Translations under genes and position numbers: made by a program
Source: Kiritimatiellia bacterium
Lineage (GTDB): Bacteria > Verrucomicrobiota > Kiritimatiellia > RFP12 > UBA1067
Assembly: GCA_028686345.1 (NCBI GenBank)
Contig: JAQUCE010000021.1
Coordinates: 1 to 60,578 of the forward strand
Direction of reading: 5' to 3'
Length of the DNA stretch: 60,578 nt
Part shown: piece by piece, positions 11,658-21,403 of the stretch
Layout: each line of letters begins with the position of its first letter
Position numbering within the stretch: position 1 is the stretch's first letter
Notes under the pieces: model-generated
What the model was told of the DNA's origin: nothing
Databases searched by the model: none
The model's input: only the letters and a program-made list of their open reading frames with translations

Positions 11658-11786
11658 ATGGCGGCGGCGGCGGCGACGATGCTGGTGGACGAGCCCCCGC
11701 ATGATCTCAATCGTCCACCAACATCGTCGCACAGCATCGTCAACCGATGCCGCTCTACGAGCGGCATATGTCGCTGGTAGAGCGAC
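11658..11786. repeat. Palindromic repeat cluster (gacgatgctggtgg family)
   Basis: 'gacgatgctggtggacgag' is followed 25-30 bases on by its imperfect inverse 'tcgtccaccaacatcgtcg', forming a long stem. A second copy of the whole block lies at 29994-30075 and a partial one near 19555-19580. It is followed by GCCGCTCTACGAGCGGC (11749-11765) and GTCGCTGGTAGAGCGAC (11770-11786). The rest of 11558-11960 shows no gene. Confidence 0.6.
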
Positions 11787-11960
11787 TACTACACTAAAGT
11801 AACAAACGCCCCGCGTTCAGGGAAACGAAGAAAACTTCTCAATAATCGGCCGGCAAGCAAAGAGCACGCTTCCGGCTTCAGGCTTCGTAATAGCTATGCC
11901 CGGACAAGTCGAGCTTCGCTTTTACGCCGTGACAGGGAAGCGTGAACAACAAACGGTTGC

Positions 11961-12128
11961 CCCGTAAGGTTTGTTGTCCAGCCTTTCTTTGTCCGCCGTA
12001 GCCTTGGCGAAGGAGGAAGGCTGCTCCAGGGCTGACTATTGAGACGTGACACTAAAAGTGATAATGGAATAGTGCAAGCATCTTGCTTGCAGAAAACATT
12101 TTCATTCAAGCTGGAAGCTTGAGGTACT
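11961..12128. repeat. 168-bp dispersed repeat, copy 1
   Basis: This stretch matches 35764-35931 over exactly 168 bases with few differences. It includes 'ttgtccgccgtagccttggc' and two hairpins near its end, GCAAGC-ATCTT-GCTTGC and CAAGCT-GGA-AGCTTG. The last 60 bases occur a third time at 24848-24907. The 12129-12265 bases up to the DJ-1 gene show no supported gene. Confidence 0.75.
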
Positions 12129-12265
12129 CCATCTAGACGGAGTGAATAAAGCGTAAAACCGCACTGTAGGCGTTTAGGATTGGCCCCCAATAACATGTTT
12201 TTAAGGGCCAACATGTTTGTCTTGCCCTTCCGCAAGGGCCTGAAATTACGCGCTTTCAGCACTTC

Positions 12266-12811
12266 TCAATACTTTGTCAGCAGGGCTTTGGCAACCTTAC
12301 GCGCGGTTTCCTCGCCCGCAAAGTGATGCACCAGCACCAGCCCAAACAGCATGGCGGTGCCGGGTCCCTGGCTGGTGATGATGTTACCATCCGCAATGAC
12401 CGGCGCGTTCGCATAGGACTCTCCCAGCGCCGCAGCGCAGGAGGGGTAGCAGGTGCCTTTAAGCCCCTCTAAAACACCTGCCTCGGCCAGGAGGGTCGGC
12501 GCGGCGCAGATGGCGCACACATACTTCCCTTCAGCGTTGAACCCCTGCACGATCTGGGTGATCCGTTGATCTTTGATCAGGTTTTCAGTGCCCAGACCGC
12601 CCCCAGGCAGGACCACAGCGCCAAACTCGCCCAGCTCCAACTCGTCCAACACTGCGTCGGCTTGGATCACAATACCGTGAGCCCCTGAAACCAGCTTGTC
12701 CGCGGTGAGTGAGGCCGTTGTTACGGATAGTCCGGCGCGCCGTAGAATGTCGATGACGGTAACAGCTTCCAGCTCTTCAAAGCCTTCAGCCAGTGGAATG
12801 AAAATATTCAT
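12266..12811 (-). CDS. DJ-1/PfpI family protein (YajL/ThiJ-like)
   Basis: This 181-aa protein has the single-domain DJ-1 fold. The nucleophile elbow is AICAAPTLLAEAG with Cys102, and the conserved acidic partner is Glu15 in GFEELEAVTVID. The family also shows LPGGGLGTENL (69-78) and CYPSC near the nucleophile. Length fits the YajL/DJ-1 group (180-190 aa), not the longer Hsp31 group. Members have been reported as chaperones, glyoxalases and deglycases, with the deglycase role disputed, so only a protective role against oxidative or carbonyl stress is suggested. It is a single gene, divergent from the PQQ-propeller gene. Confidence 0.85.
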   Translation of the reverse strand: MNIFIPLAEGFEELEAVTVIDILRRAGLSVTTASLTADKLVSGAHGIVIQADAVLDELELGEFGAVVLPGGGLGTENLIKDQRITQIVQGFNAEGKYVCAICAAPTLLAEAGVLEGLKGTCYPSCAAALGESYANAPVIADGNIITSQGPGTAMLFGLVLVHHFAGEETARKVAKALLTKY

Positions 12812-12940
12812 GATTGCTCCAACTTGAATGTAATAATCTCGGGTTTTTGTTTAACCGGATAATAATAATAGCATAATACACCCCTGAATCAAACGGTATT
12901 TCAATATTTGTGGTTGCGCATAGGGCAACTCTGTTTTAAT

Positions 12941-14704
12941 ATGGTGCGGATGGATAATAAAAGAGAGAGAGTGCGTTTTGAGGTTTTGCGGCAGAGCGCC
13001 CGAGGCGCAGCGTTTGTGGCACTGGTTTTCACCTTTACTGTGGGAACTCTGCTGACCCTGGACTGGCATCAATCCGGGCAGAGCGCCACTGTTCGTTCAG
13101 AGGCGCTGGAGCGTGCATTGGCTCAAACGCGTGGCAACCCTGACAATCAGGAGGCTGTCGCATTCGCCCGTGAGCTTGATCAGCTGGCTCGCCACACCTA
13201 TTTCAACAGCATGACATTCCGGCAGAACGGCATGATGTTGCTGGTTTTAGGGCTGTTGGTTACAGCCGCTTGCTTTGGCGTTGCCTGGCGGCTGGCCCTG
13301 CCAATCCCCGATCCTCGCGGGGTGATCAACGCTCATCCTGCCAGAGCCGACAAACTGGCGGTCCGGGCACTGCTGGGTGCCGGGGCCCTTTTAACAGTGT
13401 TCGCAATTGTGTTGCAGGTGCGACACAGCCCTGCCACAAGAACAGTTGCCGACCGGGAGCTGCGCGCCGCACTGACCAACAAGGAGCTGGCGGCTGGCCA
13501 GCAGAATGTCTGCGCCTGCATGCTGGGGCCGAGGCTGGACGAGCTGCTGGAGCAGTGGCCTAACATGCGCGGCCCGACTATGTCCGGACGAGCCTCAGCA
13601 CAGAACCCGCCTTTGAGGTGGGACGGCACCCAGGGCAAGGGCATCAAATGGAAGGTGGCGCTGCCGGAGGCCGGCGCCGGTACACCGGTTGTGTGGGGTG
13701 ATAAAGTCTTTTTGACAGCTGGCAGCGCGGCGGCGCGACGGGTTTACTGTTATGACACACAGAGCGGTCGCGAACTCTGGGTGACGGATATTCCGGATGG
13801 CGCGAAAGGGAGCGAGAAGCTGCCGGAGGTCACAGAGGACACCGGCTTCGCCGCCTCCTCGCCGGCCTGCGATGCGGAGCGTGTTTACGCTATCTTTGCC
13901 ACCGGCGATCTGGTGGCGTTGGATCATACAGGCAAGATCGTGTGGCAGCGCTATCTAGGGCGGCCGCAGAACAGCTATGGCCATGCCTCTTCCTTGACCT
14001 ATCAGGGTGAGATGTTGCTGATCCAATGGGATCAGGCCGAGGATGCTAAAGTAATGGCGGTCAACACCACATGCGGCCAAACCATCTGGGAAACACCGCG
14101 CGAGGTCAGCCTCTCCTGGAGCACGCCGATTGTTATGACAAGCGGCGAGAAACCGATTGTTCTGATACACGCCTGTGACAGCACCTGGGGCGTTGAGCTG
14201 GCAACCGGCAAAAAGCTGTGGGAGGTGAACGCGGTGGGTGGCGAGATTGCCCCTTCGATCACATGGGAGGGAGACATCTGGGTGGCTGCCAACTGTTACT
14301 CCCGCATGATTGCCTTCAGGCTGAAACCCGGCGCTGAACCGGAGCAGCTCTGGGTAACTGACGATGGTATTTTTCCGGATGTGGCCAGTCCGGTGCTGCT
14401 TGATGGCTTGATCTATATTGCCAACGATGCCGGCGAGGTGGTCTGCTTTGATGCGCAGGACGGAAAAGAGCTGTGGGCCAAAGAGTTTGATGACGGTTTT
14501 TACGCTTCACCGATTGTTGCGGCGGGGCGTCTGTATGCCGTTGATCGCGAAAAGGGGGTGTTCAGGATCTTTGCGGCAGACCGCAAGGGCCTTGAGCTGG
14601 CAAGCAACCCCATGGGCGAGGGTGTTGAAGCAACACCGGCATTTGTCGGCAATTCGATTTATCTCCGTAGCAAGAAGCATCTCTGGCGTATTGTGGGGGA
14701 GTAG
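12941..14704 (+). CDS. Membrane-anchored PQQ-like beta-propeller protein
   Basis: From the ATG at 12941 (an ATG at 12950 is also possible) the protein is about 587 aa. The N-terminal part has three hydrophobic segments (AAFVALVFTFTVGTLLTL, MMLLVLGLLVTAACFGVAW, LLGAGALLTVFAIVL). The remaining 400 residues are outside and made of PQQ_2/BamB-type blades: VVWGDKVFLTAG, YCYDTQSGRELWVTDI, VALDHTGKIVWQRY, ELATGKKLWEV, YIANDAGEVVCFDAQDGKEL, LYAVDREKGVFRIF. It lacks the lipobox of BamB and the Trp-docking and cofactor residues of true quinoprotein dehydrogenases, so it is probably a scaffold or binding protein. It is followed 36 bp later by a sulfatase and is probably co-transcribed with it. Similar propellers flank sulfatase and glycosidase genes in PVC bacteria. 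Confidence 0.8.
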   Translation: MVRMDNKRERVRFEVLRQSARGAAFVALVFTFTVGTLLTLDWHQSGQSATVRSEALERALAQTRGNPDNQEAVAFARELDQLARHTYFNSMTFRQNGMMLLVLGLLVTAACFGVAWRLALPIPDPRGVINAHPARADKLAVRALLGAGALLTVFAIVLQVRHSPATRTVADRELRAALTNKELAAGQQNVCACMLGPRLDELLEQWPNMRGPTMSGRASAQNPPLRWDGTQGKGIKWKVALPEAGAGTPVVWGDKVFLTAGSAAARRVYCYDTQSGRELWVTDIPDGAKGSEKLPEVTEDTGFAASSPACDAERVYAIFATGDLVALDHTGKIVWQRYLGRPQNSYGHASSLTYQGEMLLIQWDQAEDAKVMAVNTTCGQTIWETPREVSLSWSTPIVMTSGEKPIVLIHACDSTWGVELATGKKLWEVNAVGGEIAPSITWEGDIWVAANCYSRMIAFRLKPGAEPEQLWVTDDGIFPDVASPVLLDGLIYIANDAGEVVCFDAQDGKELWAKEFDDGFYASPIVAAGRLYAVDREKGVFRIFAADRKGLELASNPMGEGVEATPAFVGNSIYLRSKKHLWRIVGE

Positions 14705-14740
14705 TTTGTTGTAGAATATGAATGTAGTGAGGGGATAAAG

Positions 14741-16261
14741 ATGACCATTATGAAATCTGTTTGTTTTTGGGCTGTTGCAGCGAGCCTCAGCGCTGGATTA
14801 TACGCTGCTGAGCGGCCCAACATTGTCTATATCCTGTGCGATGACATGGGCACCGGCGATATTCAGGCCTTGAGTGAGGGCAAGGGCAAGATCGCAACCC
14901 CCCGCCTTGACCAGCTGGCCCGCGGGGGGATGGCATTCACCGACGCACACTCAGGATCAGCGGTCTGCACCCCCACCCGCTATGGGGTGCTGACCGGGCG
15001 CTATGCCTGGCGGACACGCCTGCAATCCGGTGTGCTGTGGGGCAACAGCAAACCGCTAATTTCGAAGGGACGCGAAACCGCGGCCACCTTGCTGCAACGG
15101 GCCGGCTATGCCACCGCTTGTATCGGCAAGTGGCATCTCGGTCTGGGCTGGGTCGGTGAGGTGACCGACGACCCCATGTTGAAGGGGTGTACAGTCGATT
15201 ACAGCCAGCCGCTGACCGATTCACCGCTCACACATGGCTTCGACACCTTCTTCGGCATCAGCGCCTCACTCGATATGGCACCCTACACCTGGATCCAGGA
15301 TAACAAGGTGGTGGAGCTGCCGACCGCAACCAAGGCTTTTCATCGTAAAGGTCCGGCTGGCCCCTTGTTTGAGGCAGTGGATGTGATGCCAAAGCTGACT
15401 GAGAAGGCGATTGAGTATATCGAGGAACGCGCGGCCGAGGCCAAGATCGGCAAAAAGCCGTTTTTCCTCTATCTACCCTATGCTTCGCCCCACACCCCGA
15501 TTGTTCCTACGGATGAGTGGAAAGGGCGTAGCGGACTGAACAGCTATGCCGATTTTGTGATGCAGAGTGACCACTGCGTTGGTCAGCTGATCGATGCGCT
15601 GGAACGACTGGAGCTAGCGCAAAACACACTGGTTATCTTCACCGCGGATAATGGGTGCTCGCCGGCGGCCAATGTGGGCGAACTGGTTGCCAAAGGACAC
15701 TACCCCAGCGCCAACTACCGCGGTTACAAAGCGGATATCTGGGAGGGCGGTCACCGCGTGCCATTTATCTGCTTCTGGCCCGCACAGATCAAAGCAGGCT
15801 CTACAAGTAAGCAGACTATCTGTCTGACCGACCTGATCGCAACCTGCGCCGAGCTGAGCGGCGAGCAGCTCCCTGCGCAAGCAGGTGAGGACAGCGTCAG
15901 CTTTGCGCCAGCGCTGCTGGGCAGGGAGATCGCTCCTCGGCGTGAGGCGGTGGTGCATCACTCTGTCGACGGCAAATTCTCGATTCGCCAAGGCGACTGG
16001 AAGCTGATGCTCTGCGCTGGCTCGGGCGGCTGGTGTGCGCCGAAAGATGCGCAGGCTACCAAGCAGGGTTTGCCGGCAGTCCAGCTTTACAATCTGGCGC
16101 AGGATATTGGCGAGAGCAAAAACTTGCAGGCCGATTATCCGGAAAAGGTGGAGATGCTGACCAAGCTGCTTGAGAGTTATGTCAAGCGCGGACGCAGCAC
16201 CCCGGGCCCGGATTTACAGAATGATGCGGCCGTGGATGTGTTCAAAAAACACAAAAACTAA
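14741..16261 (+). CDS. Secreted type I (S1) sulfatase, CTPTR type
   Basis: The 506-aa protein has a signal peptide (cleavage near LYAAE) and the S1 sulfatase signature CTPTRYGVLTGRYAWR, where Cys76 would be converted to formylglycine. Metal-binding Asp34/Asp35 (CDDMG) and FTADNGC (about residues 303-309) complete the calcium site, and GKWHLGLGW carries the conserved Lys/His. A formylglycine-forming enzyme (FGE or anSME) must be encoded elsewhere; none is in the window. The start has GAGGGG upstream. The gene follows the PQQ propeller and converges with the GH106-like gene 16 bp away, suggesting removal of sulfate from rhamnose- or fucose-containing glycans. The subfamily cannot be set by eye. 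Confidence 0.9.
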   Translation: MTIMKSVCFWAVAASLSAGLYAAERPNIVYILCDDMGTGDIQALSEGKGKIATPRLDQLARGGMAFTDAHSGSAVCTPTRYGVLTGRYAWRTRLQSGVLWGNSKPLISKGRETAATLLQRAGYATACIGKWHLGLGWVGEVTDDPMLKGCTVDYSQPLTDSPLTHGFDTFFGISASLDMAPYTWIQDNKVVELPTATKAFHRKGPAGPLFEAVDVMPKLTEKAIEYIEERAAEAKIGKKPFFLYLPYASPHTPIVPTDEWKGRSGLNSYADFVMQSDHCVGQLIDALERLELAQNTLVIFTADNGCSPAANVGELVAKGHYPSANYRGYKADIWEGGHRVPFICFWPAQIKAGSTSKQTICLTDLIATCAELSGEQLPAQAGEDSVSFAPALLGREIAPRREAVVHHSVDGKFSIRQGDWKLMLCAGSGGWCAPKDAQATKQGLPAVQLYNLAQDIGESKNLQADYPEKVEMLTKLLESYVKRGRSTPGPDLQNDAAVDVFKKHKN

Positions 16262-16277
16262 GGCTAGCAGTGCAAAG

Positions 16278-19073
16278 TTACTCCTCAAAAAACTCAACCT
16301 GCACCGGCCCCTTTAGCCCTGATGGCTGCAGGGCATCGGAAGAGGCGAATCCCTGAAAGGCCTTTATTTCCCGCTCACCTTTTTGGTACTGCATATTGCT
16401 GCGCGTAATACGTTGCTCTGGAGGCAATGAGGCATCGCCTACCATCCGGTTAGCCCAGGGATTTGTAACCTCAATCTCAAGCTTGTTCTCGCCTGACTTT
16501 AGCGCGTTGGTCAGTTCGATACGCCAGGGCGCGGTCCAGACAATACCAAGATCCTTGCCATTCAGACGCACCTGGGCCAGGGCTGCAACTGTTCCCAGTT
16601 CCAGCCACGCGCGTTTTTTCTCATCCTTTGCGGCTACCTCAAAACTTTTGTGGTAGGTTGCGGTTCCGGAGAAGTGACGGATGCCGAACTCTTTGTGCTC
16701 GCTCCATCCCATCAGGGGGTCGAAAACCGCCTCGGCTGGCGCTCCGCGGCCTGGCATAAACGTCACCTTCCATGCTCCGCTTAAGTCAGTTGTTCCCGAC
16801 TTTGCTACCGGAGTCTTGGCAGGACGGGAGACTCCCGCTTTACGGAATATGACAAATGCTGAACCAAACTCAGGAAGATCCAGCGTTAGCTGAGTGCGTC
16901 CATCCACAGTGCTCTGCCATCCGTTGATATCCTCTATTTCTCCGGTCACTGGATTCCACAGCTCAGGTTGTTTGCCTTCTACACGAAATGCGCAATCAGA
17001 TTTACCTGAACCTACCACAAAATAGATCTCCGCAGCGCCGCTTCTGCGATGTGTGTATTCAAATGGCCCCTCGAAATCCGGTGTAAGCTTTTTTGTCTTA
17101 AGCGCCTCTTCCAATGTGGGTGAGTTTGCCCACAGCTTTAGCCCCAGTTGCTGCACTGCCCGGTCATCTTCAACGGTGGTTGCACTCATATTGTAAGCCT
17201 TGGTCGGCTTGCGGCTTCCAAAGACCACCAGTGCACCCGCGGCTTTCAGCTCCGCAACTCTTTTGAGGGCTTTCAGTGATACAATCTCATCGTCCAAATC
17301 AACCACCAGCAGATGGTAACTCATACCATCGGGCAGCACAATGTTGCCGTCTTTAACCTTTGCGCGTTCCAGCAGGACCTCAGTGCTGAAGATATCATAA
17401 CCATGGCCTGCGGGAAGTTCCATAGTCGCCTTAGAGCTCCATTTGGTTGTGAAGCGACCCCAGTGCTGGTAAGGGATATCTCCGGTGAATACGCATACGT
17501 CTGCCACAAACAATCCCTGCTGCAACAGATGTTGGCAGCGCCCGAGGTATGTGATGAAAGGCTTTGACTGCTCAAACCATGTAACGTTCGGGTTGATGTG
17601 TGTGCCTGCAAAATATTCGCTGCCTGGCAGTCCAAGCCTCTTTGGAGAGCAGGTGAATGTGTGCCATATCAGATGGTTGACACCGTCAATAAAGGATTCA
17701 TCACTGCAACGCTTTAGCAGAGCGGGGTAAGGGGTCCAGTGCCGCACCATATGCGTGAATGCCTCAGCCGCCGCAATCCGTTTGCCATAGGTGTGCGCAA
17801 CCATGGCCGGGGGGCGACTCATCTGACGGCCTTTATATCCCTCTGCGCCTGTATACCAAAACTCCCCTTGCGGAGTATCATTGCGCGCCAGAAAGGTCAT
17901 TTGTCCAGCCTCACCGAATATTTCCGGGGCACGATTCCATGGGCCGCCCGACTCTGAGTGCCATTTTAATCCGTTTTTATGGCAGAGCTTCTGCATTGTG
18001 CCATAAAAATTTTCACGGAAGACATTGTTGCGGGTTGCGCGATAATCTTTCATGAAGCGCGCGGTGGCCTCCGGTGATTTGACAAAGAAGCCAGCCAGCA
18101 CTGGCAGCCATGGCCTGATGGAGTAGCCCCGGTATTTGTCAAACTCCTGCTCAAAGGAAGCTGTCCAAGTTGGCACCGAGCCCTCCCAGCTTACATTGTA
18201 GAAGTGGGTCAGAGTTTTGCCTGCCAGCGGACCGGCGTTTTTAATGATCCTGCCGCCCATGCGGTTGAAGTGACCCTCCACTGCCGATGAGTCCATCATA
18301 TCGACATCATACTCATGTCCATCGATTGTGGTGAACCCAAAGCGTAACAACGACCACTGACCCTCCGGAACCTGCCAGTTCAAAACGCCATTGGCATCAA
18401 TCTTATCTGTCAGGTCAATTGCCTCGAGCACCGTCCGCGGAGCTGCATCTACAGTTTTTCCGATCTTCTTGCCTGACCAGCCATCCATTGGTCCGTCACC
18501 GGCATTAATCCAATCTTGCATCGGTTCCAGGAGATCGCCGTCATGCTTAACTGCAACTGCGGCAATATCCCAGAAGTATTTTCTGTCCTCCGGATGCTTG
18601 AGAACAGCGCTATACCTCTCACCACTCTTCAGTGGTAAGCCTCTCCACACCATACGTTTCGGAGCGGTTTCCCCCACAGGCCATGGCCCCTTCAGGGAAC
18701 CGGCGGTTGTACTCAGATTAACACTGACCTCCAGACCCAGACGCCCAGCCTCTATTATGCCCCAGGTGAGCATCTCCTGCCACTCATCACTCATGAACTC
18801 CATTTGAGGTTTGGGCAGTACCACATGATTGATGTTGTCGTGGTAACCACGAGAATCAAACATCAGCAGGCCGCCGAAACCAACGCGCTTCATTGCCTCA
18901 AGGTCGCTTGTGATAGTCTCCTTATCGACATTACCGTTCAGCCACCACCAGTAAGCCCAGGGCTTTGATTGATCCGGCACACTCATAAAATCGGCATCCA
19001 GCGTTGCGGCTGCCGCGTTGCTGGCGATACATGCCACTGCTAATGCCAACACTAACTTTTTGATTGTTTTCAT
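16278..19073 (-). CDS. GH106-like alpha-L-rhamnosidase family glycoside hydrolase
   Basis: The 931-aa secreted protein begins with a signal peptide (MKTIKKLVLALAVACIASNAAAA) after an AGGAG six bases upstream. Residues of about 35-130 carry the GH106 opening, KPWAYWWWLNGNVDKETITSD and LEAMKRVGFGGLLMFD, followed by a long TIM-barrel region with GLKWHSESGGPWNRAPEIFG, which contains candidate catalytic glutamates. The C-terminal 150 residues form a GH2-like galactose-binding module (AWLELGTVAALAQVRLNGKD, GIVWTAPWRIELTNALK, GENKLEIEVTNPWANR). Known GH106 enzymes release terminal L-rhamnose, for example from rhamnogalacturonan II. Substrate here is unknown, but the convergent sulfatase hints at a sulfated rhamnose polymer. 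The 18.7-19.1 kb end has no partner gene in the same operon. Confidence 0.8.
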   Translation of the reverse strand: MKTIKKLVLALAVACIASNAAAATLDADFMSVPDQSKPWAYWWWLNGNVDKETITSDLEAMKRVGFGGLLMFDSRGYHDNINHVVLPKPQMEFMSDEWQEMLTWGIIEAGRLGLEVSVNLSTTAGSLKGPWPVGETAPKRMVWRGLPLKSGERYSAVLKHPEDRKYFWDIAAVAVKHDGDLLEPMQDWINAGDGPMDGWSGKKIGKTVDAAPRTVLEAIDLTDKIDANGVLNWQVPEGQWSLLRFGFTTIDGHEYDVDMMDSSAVEGHFNRMGGRIIKNAGPLAGKTLTHFYNVSWEGSVPTWTASFEQEFDKYRGYSIRPWLPVLAGFFVKSPEATARFMKDYRATRNNVFRENFYGTMQKLCHKNGLKWHSESGGPWNRAPEIFGEAGQMTFLARNDTPQGEFWYTGAEGYKGRQMSRPPAMVAHTYGKRIAAAEAFTHMVRHWTPYPALLKRCSDESFIDGVNHLIWHTFTCSPKRLGLPGSEYFAGTHINPNVTWFEQSKPFITYLGRCQHLLQQGLFVADVCVFTGDIPYQHWGRFTTKWSSKATMELPAGHGYDIFSTEVLLERAKVKDGNIVLPDGMSYHLLVVDLDDEIVSLKALKRVAELKAAGALVVFGSRKPTKAYNMSATTVEDDRAVQQLGLKLWANSPTLEEALKTKKLTPDFEGPFEYTHRRSGAAEIYFVVGSGKSDCAFRVEGKQPELWNPVTGEIEDINGWQSTVDGRTQLTLDLPEFGSAFVIFRKAGVSRPAKTPVAKSGTTDLSGAWKVTFMPGRGAPAEAVFDPLMGWSEHKEFGIRHFSGTATYHKSFEVAAKDEKKRAWLELGTVAALAQVRLNGKDLGIVWTAPWRIELTNALKSGENKLEIEVTNPWANRMVGDASLPPEQRITRSNMQYQKGEREIKAFQGFASSDALQPSGLKGPVQVEFFEE

Positions 19074-19417
19074 TTTTTCTCCTTACAATTGGGCGAAAGA
19101 TCTTTCGCCTTCAAAAAATGGGTGAAAAATTTTTCGCCCCTACGATGGCGCAACAACGACAGCTTCAATGCCCAAGGCCTGGGCGATTTTGACGAGGCTT
19201 TGGGCGTGGTGTCCCACGCCCAGAGCAAAATGATGAGTCGGGCCTTCCACTTGCGCCTGTCGCGCGACTTGCAGGTTTCATTAAAGTTGAAATGTGTAGG
19301 GTTGGCTCTCTGAGCCAAACAAAGATAATGAAACCCCTTGACGCGCCTTTGACGAACAATCGCCCGGCATACGCTTATTGCTTCATCCGCCTTCTTACAT
19401 ACGGCGTGACATGTAGA

Positions 19418-19533
19418 AGCAACACTACACCCTAAGGCGTGCTTTTCACATGCCTGTTGCAGTCTGCCGCTCGTAGAGCGGCTACTACACCGAACGACAA
19501 CCCTTGCATTCCGCAGTGCAGCGCATGTGTAGT
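19418..19533 (+). repeat. Long-range inverted repeat, right copy (about 115 bp)
   Basis: This stretch is the reverse complement of 1993-2107. It contains the hairpin GCCGCTCGTAGAGCGGC at 19466-19482. The 19074-19840 gap otherwise has no gene. Its first part (about 19190-19370) is an inverted, diverged copy of 25440-25640 ('gggttggctctctgagccaa'), and 19550-19620 holds pieces of the gacgatg and 'gattggaaatcggacc' families. Confidence 0.7.
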
Positions 19534-19840
19534 AGTCGCTCTACCAGCGACACCGGTTGACGATGCTATGCGACGATGTTGGTGGCCGATTGGAAATCGG
19601 ACCTACGGATCTCCGCAAATGTATAAGATTACTTTGAAGATTATTCGCGTCGCCCGCATAGCGAACGACCTCCTTCTCCCGCGTCTTGTCAAGGGAGTAA
19701 GCGCGGAAGGAAGTCAGTCGCTATGCGGCTGACCAGATCATTCAAAATATGTTGTCAGGGGCCAATCTTAATCCTAATCCCAATCCTCGTCTCGTTCGCT
19801 CAGCCCTGATCATTGCGCCTTGATTAGAACTACAGTAAGA

Positions 19841-19864
19841 GCGGTGTGGAAGATTCCACACCGC
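19841..19864 (-). terminator. Probable terminator of the oad operon
   Basis: GCGGTGTGGAA-GA-TTCCACACCGC is a perfect 11-bp stem with a two-base loop, 24 bases past the oadB stop on the minus strand. The run after it on that strand (TCTTACTG) is only weakly T-rich, so intrinsic termination is likely but not certain. Confidence 0.55.
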
Positions 19865-19887
19865 CCTTTTACCTGTTGTTACACCTG

Positions 19888-21333
19888 TTATTTGCAGAGC
19901 GTGTAGAGCACACCCGCGACAACGGCGGAGCCAATCACACCGGCGACATTCGGACCCATGGCGTGCATGAGCAGGAAGTTGGTCGGATTGGACTCCAGTC
20001 CCACCTTGTTGGCAACACGCGCGGCCATCGGAACTGCGGAGACACCGGCAGCGCCAATCAGCGGGTTGATCGGGGCTTTTGAGAATTTGTTCATCAGGCG
20101 GCCCATCAGACAGCCGGCCGCGGTTCCAATGGCAAAGGCAACCAGTCCCAGTCCGAGAATGCCGAGTGTCTCGCCAGTCATGAATTTCTCACAGGCCAGC
20201 TTGGAGCCAACCGAGAGGCCTAGCAGAATGGTGACAATATTGATCAGCTCATTTGACATGGTGTCCGAGAGACGCGCCACCGAAGGGCCAACCTCGCGCG
20301 CCAGATTGCCCAGCATCAAGGCTCCCACCAGCGGCACAGCGCTGGGAAGCAGCAGGGCGCAGAGCAGCAGCACAATCAGCGGGAAGCAGACCTTCTCCAT
20401 GCGCGAGACATGACGCAGCTGGTTCATTACAATGCCGCGTTCTTTTTCAGGTACCAGTGCCCGCATGATCGGAGGCTGGATGATTGGCACCAGTGCCATA
20501 TAGGAGTAGGCCGCCACAGCCACTGCTCCGAGAATCTGCGGTGCCAGTTTGGAGGTCAGCCAGATTGCGGTCGGGCCATCCGCACCGCCGATGATTCCAA
20601 TGGATGCGGCCTCTTTGAGCCCAAAGTTGATCGCACCGCCACTGACCTCTGAGAGCACCAGCGCGCCGAAGAGGGCGAGAAAGATTCCGAACTGTGCGGC
20701 AGCTCCCAGCAGGGCTGTGCGCGGGTTGGCGATCAGCGGACCAAAGTCGGTCATGGCCCCCACCCCCATAAAGATCAGGATCGGGAAGAGCCCGGTTTCA
20801 ACACCAAAGTCAAAGAAGTAATAGAGGTAACCACCCGGCTCCATCACAGTCGGCATTCCGTTGAGCATCTCAACCACCGGCGGCGCCACAACATTCGAGT
20901 AGGGCATGTTTGCCAGCAGGCCGCCAAAACCGATGGGCAGCAGCAGCAGGGGCTCAAAGCCTTTGACAATCGCGAGATAGATCAGTCCTAAGCAGACGAG
21001 GATCATCACCGCCTGCCCGGCTCCGTAAGGCAGGCCGCCGATGATATGCACAGGGTGGCCCTCAACGCGCTGGCCGGTCGGCTTGTAGTAGCCCTCCGTG
21101 ATATAGGCAGGTGCCTCCTTCACGAAAAACCCCTGAATGCCGGTGGTCTCTGCCAGGTTCTTAACGCGGTTCAGAGTGTCACGCCAGCCAGTGTTCGCCG
21201 GGGCTTGCGCGCTCTCTGTGATCAGCGCCGCACCACTTTGGTCCAGTGCAGGTTTAATATCTGTGTTTTGCGCGGCCAGCTGCGACACGCAGAGTATCAG
21301 AGCCGCGGCGCAGGTGAGAAATATCTTTTTCAT
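19888..21333 (-). CDS. oadB: Sodium-translocating decarboxylase subunit beta (OadB/GcdB/MmdB family)
   Basis: The beta subunit is the membrane pump that couples decarboxylation of carboxybiotin to sodium export. The ATG at 21333 (GGAG upstream) gives 481 aa; an upstream in-frame start is unlikely. The core has about ten membrane segments and the sodium-site signatures [48 protein letters not shown] and the C-terminal [21 protein letters not shown]. Compared with usual OadB (about 375-430 aa) it has an added N-terminal signal peptide ([22 protein letters not shown]) and about 80 extracytoplasmic residues. It is last in the operon oadG-oadA-oadB, 70 bp after oadA. Confidence 0.9.
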   Translation of the reverse strand: MKKIFLTCAAALILCVSQLAAQNTDIKPALDQSGAALITESAQAPANTGWRDTLNRVKNLAETTGIQGFFVKEAPAYITEGYYKPTGQRVEGHPVHIIGGLPYGAGQAVMILVCLGLIYLAIVKGFEPLLLLPIGFGGLLANMPYSNVVAPPVVEMLNGMPTVMEPGGYLYYFFDFGVETGLFPILIFMGVGAMTDFGPLIANPRTALLGAAAQFGIFLALFGALVLSEVSGGAINFGLKEAASIGIIGGADGPTAIWLTSKLAPQILGAVAVAAYSYMALVPIIQPPIMRALVPEKERGIVMNQLRHVSRMEKVCFPLIVLLLCALLLPSAVPLVGALMLGNLAREVGPSVARLSDTMSNELINIVTILLGLSVGSKLACEKFMTGETLGILGLGLVAFAIGTAAGCLMGRLMNKFSKAPINPLIGAAGVSAVPMAARVANKVGLESNPTNFLLMHAMGPNVAGVIGSAVVAGVLYTLCK

Positions 21334-21403
21334 AAATAAGCTCCAGTGTTTTTCCGGTTTCAGCGCAGGGGCTGCCTGCGCATACAATTCAGCGACAATC
21401 AGT

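Noticed and set aside
11894..12262. 122-codon minus-strand frame
   Set aside because: It reads straight through the 168-bp dispersed repeat, which also occurs without this frame at 35764.
12851..13072. 73-codon minus-strand frame
   Set aside because: It overlaps the start of the PQQ-propeller gene and has no protein-like features.
12941..14704. Assigning the propeller protein as BamB or a quinoprotein dehydrogenase
   Set aside because: It has three N-terminal membrane segments instead of a lipobox, and no PQQ-site residues could be identified.
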